19,038 nt of DNA from Chrysochromulina parva (taxonomy: Eukaryota > Haptophyta > Prymnesiales > Chrysochromulinaceae): the NCBI GenBank assembly GCA_002887195.1, contig PJAB01000925.1, forward strand, positions 1 to 19,038, read 5' to 3'. Positions 16,467 through 19,038 of this stretch are shown one piece after another; position 1 is the first letter of the stretch; each line of letters begins with the position of its first letter. Both the position numbers and the translations under genes were made by a program. Below the pieces are notes generated by a model. It saw only the letters and a program-made list of their open reading frames with translations, was not told where the DNA came from and searched no databases.

Positions 16467-16862
16467 GCCTGGTGAGTGCCACGAGATAGGCAGGCGGTAC
16501 AGAGACTCCCCTTACATGTACGGTCCTCGCGCGTTGCCGTGTGAACGTGAACACGACAAGTGCAGACTTGAAGAAATTGTTAGGCGGGCGTGAGCGTCAG
16601 CTTGGATTTGTTAACTTTCTGCCACACACGAGCCCGTCCCGCCTTCGAGGATGTGCTTGCTTGGCTGCCTCGCTCGCTCGCGCGTCGCGGCGGCCGAGTG
16701 CGAGTCGGCCAAATGGTCACATCATCGACACCGCATGGGGATCCGGAAAATTTCTCCTCGTCAGGCTGCCCAGGCTCATGCACATGCCACCAAGACTCCC
16801 ACCAAGTAGCCCGAGGCCGAGCTACCCCGCTAGCCCTGCGCTCCACTTCTCTCGCACTTACC
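16467..16862 (-). promoter_or_regulatory. Region upstream of the 269-residue gene / 3' region of the IQ gene
   Basis: 396 bp with no supported gene. On the minus strand it begins with a consensus splice donor G|GTAAGT (GT at 16861-16860), one base after the IQ-gene stop codon, and ends with CACTCACCAG|GC directly before the ATG at 16466, an acceptor-like string. A 3'-UTR intron or a leader intron is therefore possible. No TATA box was recognised. Confidence 0.35.
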
Positions 16863-19019
16863 TCACACATGGTCCATGAAGTCATTCCTTTCAGGCTCCG
16901 ACGAGCTTGACGCAGCGCCTCCCCCACAGCGACGGACGTCTTCAACGATGCTCGAGGCATGGAACACAGCCGACAGATTTGGGGCAGATTTTGAGGGCAG
17001 ATCTGGGGGCAGACCTAGAGGGAGCTTGCCAGGGCGCTTGCCAAGGGACTTGGCGGTACTGCGGAACTTGGCGGCACCGTAGATCCCAGGAACTGACTTG
17101 GGCAGCCCGCTGGGCAGCGAAGCGCGCGCCCGAGTTACCCGCTCCTGTACCGTTTCAAAACGGTACACATGATTTGGCACTAACGCTTGGTTAAGATCTG
17201 GATGCTGCTCTGGCAAGTCGATGCTCATACCATCTTCGATATTGTCATCATCATCAGCGTCAAACATCAACGTGGTCCTGTTCATGTTCTCAATCAGCCA
17301 CTGCATCCCTGGACGCATCTCCGCTTCGGAGGAGCTGATAGAGTCCCGGCTAGCGTCCCAAGTACCGAAGTTGACCAGAGAAATCTCCCGCTCGCTGACA
17401 GCGCCGCCACCGAGAAAAGCGGCAGAAGCAGCGGCTTTCGGATCTGCCACAAACGCCAAGAAAGCGAGGTCGCCCCTAATGGCCGCCTCCTTCGCGGCCG
17501 CTTCCCTTGTCTCGGCTGTGGCGGCCTCAAGCTCCTCAATGGCTACGGCCGCCTCCTCTTCTAGACTCTTGAGCCTTTTGCTCTGAGCGATCTTTTGCCG
17601 TGTAAGGGTGGCGGCCTCCGTGTTCTGACGCTCAAGGTGCTCCTGTGCGACCGCCACATCCATCTCCGACGCGCCGCTTTTGCCCCAGGCGAGCGAAGCG
17701 GCAGCAGCAACAGCGGCTTTCGGATCTGTCACAAATGCCAGGAAAGCGAGGTCGCCCCTTGCGGCCGCCTCCCTTGCGGCCGCTTCCCTCGCGGCCTCCA
17801 CCGCGGGTGAGGCGGAAGAGGCTGACCACCTCGTGAGGTCAAGCACGGCTGCCACCGGCTCCACCGCCGCCGGAAGCATGCTGCTTGCAGCAGGCAGCGA
17901 CGGTGGCGGCGTCGGCCCGTAAGCAGCTGTGATCACTGCCTCGTTGATTGAGCAGGTGCCGCTGTTGAGCAGCCCTTCACGGCCATTGCTCGGATTGATC
18001 ACCGTTCGCTTGGTACGCCCGAAGATCGAGCGCGGTGTTCGTGCCTGCGCTGCCACCGGCTCCACGACCGCCGTCTCTGCTGCCGCCGGCTCCATTGCCG
18101 TGTGCACGTCTTCGAGCAGTGGTCGACCTGGTGGTTGCTTGAAGTTCGGACTCGAAGCTTTCGAGTAGCCGAAGGAGCTGAAAGAGCCCCACTGCTTCTC
18201 TCCGGCCATCCTTTTCTTCGCCTGACGTCCACGCCTGGATGTGCCGACACGTTGCTTTTCTGTGGGGAATGAAGCTGTTTCTGTAGAACCAGTAGCTTCC
18301 GAGACTGAGCCTGCTGCCTGGCCGCCTCCAACTGAGCTCGAGCTCGCTGAGCCAGCTTGTTCAAAGTACTGCTCATCCACATTGATGAAGCTGTCCATCC
18401 TGAGGAGCACCTCAAATGCGGCAACTTCCTCGTCGCTAAACTCCTGCTTCGTGCGCAAGGCAGCTTCGAGTCGCTTGCTAAAGATCTCAGAGCCCGCCGT
18501 GGGCTTCTCAGGACCAACTTTCGTCCAGTGCGAGCCAATGCCCACGCGTGATTTCAAGGCCGTCCTATACCGAATCTGATTGATCTGCACCTTTTTCAGC
18601 GAGACGCCCTCGCGTTTCAGGTTCCTCTTGGTGAGGAAGGCCCTTTGGATCAGGATGGCTGCAAGATCCTTTTCTCCGGCGCCTTCCCACCGCTGTCTGG
18701 CACGCACTTGGTGACCCCGGGCCTTGGACTGAACTTTCGTGGCCGCTCTTTGCTTCTTCCCGTATCGCTTTCTGGCCGCGGCGTTGATCTTGCTACCCGC
18801 ATACTTTTGACGCATGTTGAACAAAAGGTTGTCCATGACAGCAGCGATGGCCTCGGCCTCTTCCGCCACGGACGCGGCGGCGTTGACCCCTTCGTCCATA
18901 AAAGTCTCCAAGAGGCCGTCCCCAGCATCCATGCCTATCAGCGCCGCAAGCATGCTAGGGATGACCGTGAGGAAGCCTACGATGGCGATGCAGCACTCCG
19001 TGATTGACATCTCCTTCAT
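16863..19019 (-). CDS. IQ-motif protein with membrane-like N-terminus; 5' end uncertain (frame open to right edge)
   Basis: 718 residues from the first ATG in view (19019). The frame stays open to the window edge, so the true start may lie outside, or a splice site may be present in CAG|GTGCGT just upstream. A hydrophobic segment (CCIAIVGFLTVIPSMLAALIG, about residues 9-29 from this ATG) looks like a transmembrane helix. An IQ motif (KVQSKARGHQVRARQRW, about 95-111) and a second IQ-like helix (ILIQRAFLTKRNLKR, about 122-136) predict calmodulin binding. The middle is Ser/Pro/Ala-rich and probably disordered. An internal duplication (RGDLAFLAFVTDPKAA and RGDLAFLAFVADPKAA) flanks a coiled coil. 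The C-terminal part contains an acidic patch (MFDADDDDNIEDG). I do not recognise a family; it could be the cytosolic tail of a larger channel-like membrane protein. Confidence 0.7.
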   Translation of the reverse strand: MKEMSITECCIAIVGFLTVIPSMLAALIGMDAGDGLLETFMDEGVNAAASVAEEAEAIAAVMDNLLFNMRQKYAGSKINAAARKRYGKKQRAATKVQSKARGHQVRARQRWEGAGEKDLAAILIQRAFLTKRNLKREGVSLKKVQINQIRYRTALKSRVGIGSHWTKVGPEKPTAGSEIFSKRLEAALRTKQEFSDEEVAAFEVLLRMDSFINVDEQYFEQAGSASSSSVGGGQAAGSVSEATGSTETASFPTEKQRVGTSRRGRQAKKRMAGEKQWGSFSSFGYSKASSPNFKQPPGRPLLEDVHTAMEPAAAETAVVEPVAAQARTPRSIFGRTKRTVINPSNGREGLLNSGTCSINEAVITAAYGPTPPPSLPAASSMLPAAVEPVAAVLDLTRWSASSASPAVEAAREAAAREAAARGDLAFLAFVTDPKAAVAAAASLAWGKSGASEMDVAVAQEHLERQNTEAATLTRQKIAQSKRLKSLEEEAAVAIEELEAATAETREAAAKEAAIRGDLAFLAFVADPKAAASAAFLGGGAVSEREISLVNFGTWDASRDSISSSEAEMRPGMQWLIENMNRTTLMFDADDDDNIEDGMSIDLPEQHPDLNQALVPNHVYRFETVQERVTRARASLPSGLPKSVPGIYGAAKFRSTAKSLGKRPGKLPLGLPPDLPSKSAPNLSAVFHASSIVEDVRRCGGGAASSSSEPERNDFMDHV
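17431..17507 (-). repeat. Internal duplication, copy A
   Basis: This 77-bp segment matches 17713-17789 with eight mismatches by eye. Both encode an Ala/Glu-rich helix plus GDLAFLAFV-DPKAA in the IQ gene. Confidence 0.85.
17713..17789 (-). repeat. Internal duplication, copy B
   Basis: Partner of 17431-17507, in the same frame and orientation, about 282 bp away. Between the copies lies a predicted coiled coil (QEHLERQNTEAATLTRQKIAQ region). Confidence 0.85.
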
Positions 19020-19038
19020 GTTGTACACGCACCTGATC

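Overview
The window looks like nuclear DNA of a GC-rich, flagellated, probably photosynthetic protist. The evidence is eukaryotic-only families (KIN17, the ciliary protein CFAP418, a PARP-type ADP-ribosyltransferase, IQ/EF-hand calmodulin-type proteins), short GT-AG introns (74, 86 and 101 nt), single-gene spacing rather than operons, and ATG contexts of Kozak type. A haptophyte is my best guess, because a matrixin-like protease with membrane spans inside the catalytic region matches what I recall from haptophyte gene sets, but this is inference and another high-GC microalga is possible.

Layout, left to right: (1) 1-425, minus: 5' part of an unrecognised gene running off the left edge. (2) 562-1952, minus: two-exon PARP-like gene with a Gly/Ala-rich hydrophobic N-terminus. 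(3) 2107-4764, plus: multi-span matrixin-type metalloprotease with a cytosolic tail carrying two ubiquitin-interacting motifs; it shares a 154-bp divergent promoter region with the PARP. (4) 5233-6513, plus: KIN17. (5) 7007-7594, minus: CFAP418, divergent from (6) 7776-8539, plus: an unrecognised two-exon gene. (7) 8970-12824, plus: a 1284-residue PAS-receiver-coiled coil-PAS-ankyrin protein with an in-frame 66-bp minisatellite. (8) 12825-13710: gene-poor convergent spacer. (9) 13711-15467, minus: two-exon EF-hand/IQ protein. (10) 15657-16466, minus: 269-residue protein with a secretory or plastid-type leader. (11) 16863 to the right edge, minus: IQ-motif protein with an internal duplication and possibly an incomplete 5' end.

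There is no obvious single pathway. Three neighbourhood themes are visible: signalling by ADP-ribose and ubiquitin (PARP and UIM protease on one divergent promoter region), RNA/DNA maintenance and cilium housekeeping (KIN17, CFAP418), and calcium/phosphorelay sensing (receiver protein, EF-hand/IQ protein, IQ protein). No RNA genes, transposons or CRISPR arrays were recognised. The most unusual items are the UIM-tailed membrane matrixin, the PARP with an intact H-Y-E triad behind a membrane-like N-terminus, and the PAS-REC-PAS-ANK protein with its minisatellite.
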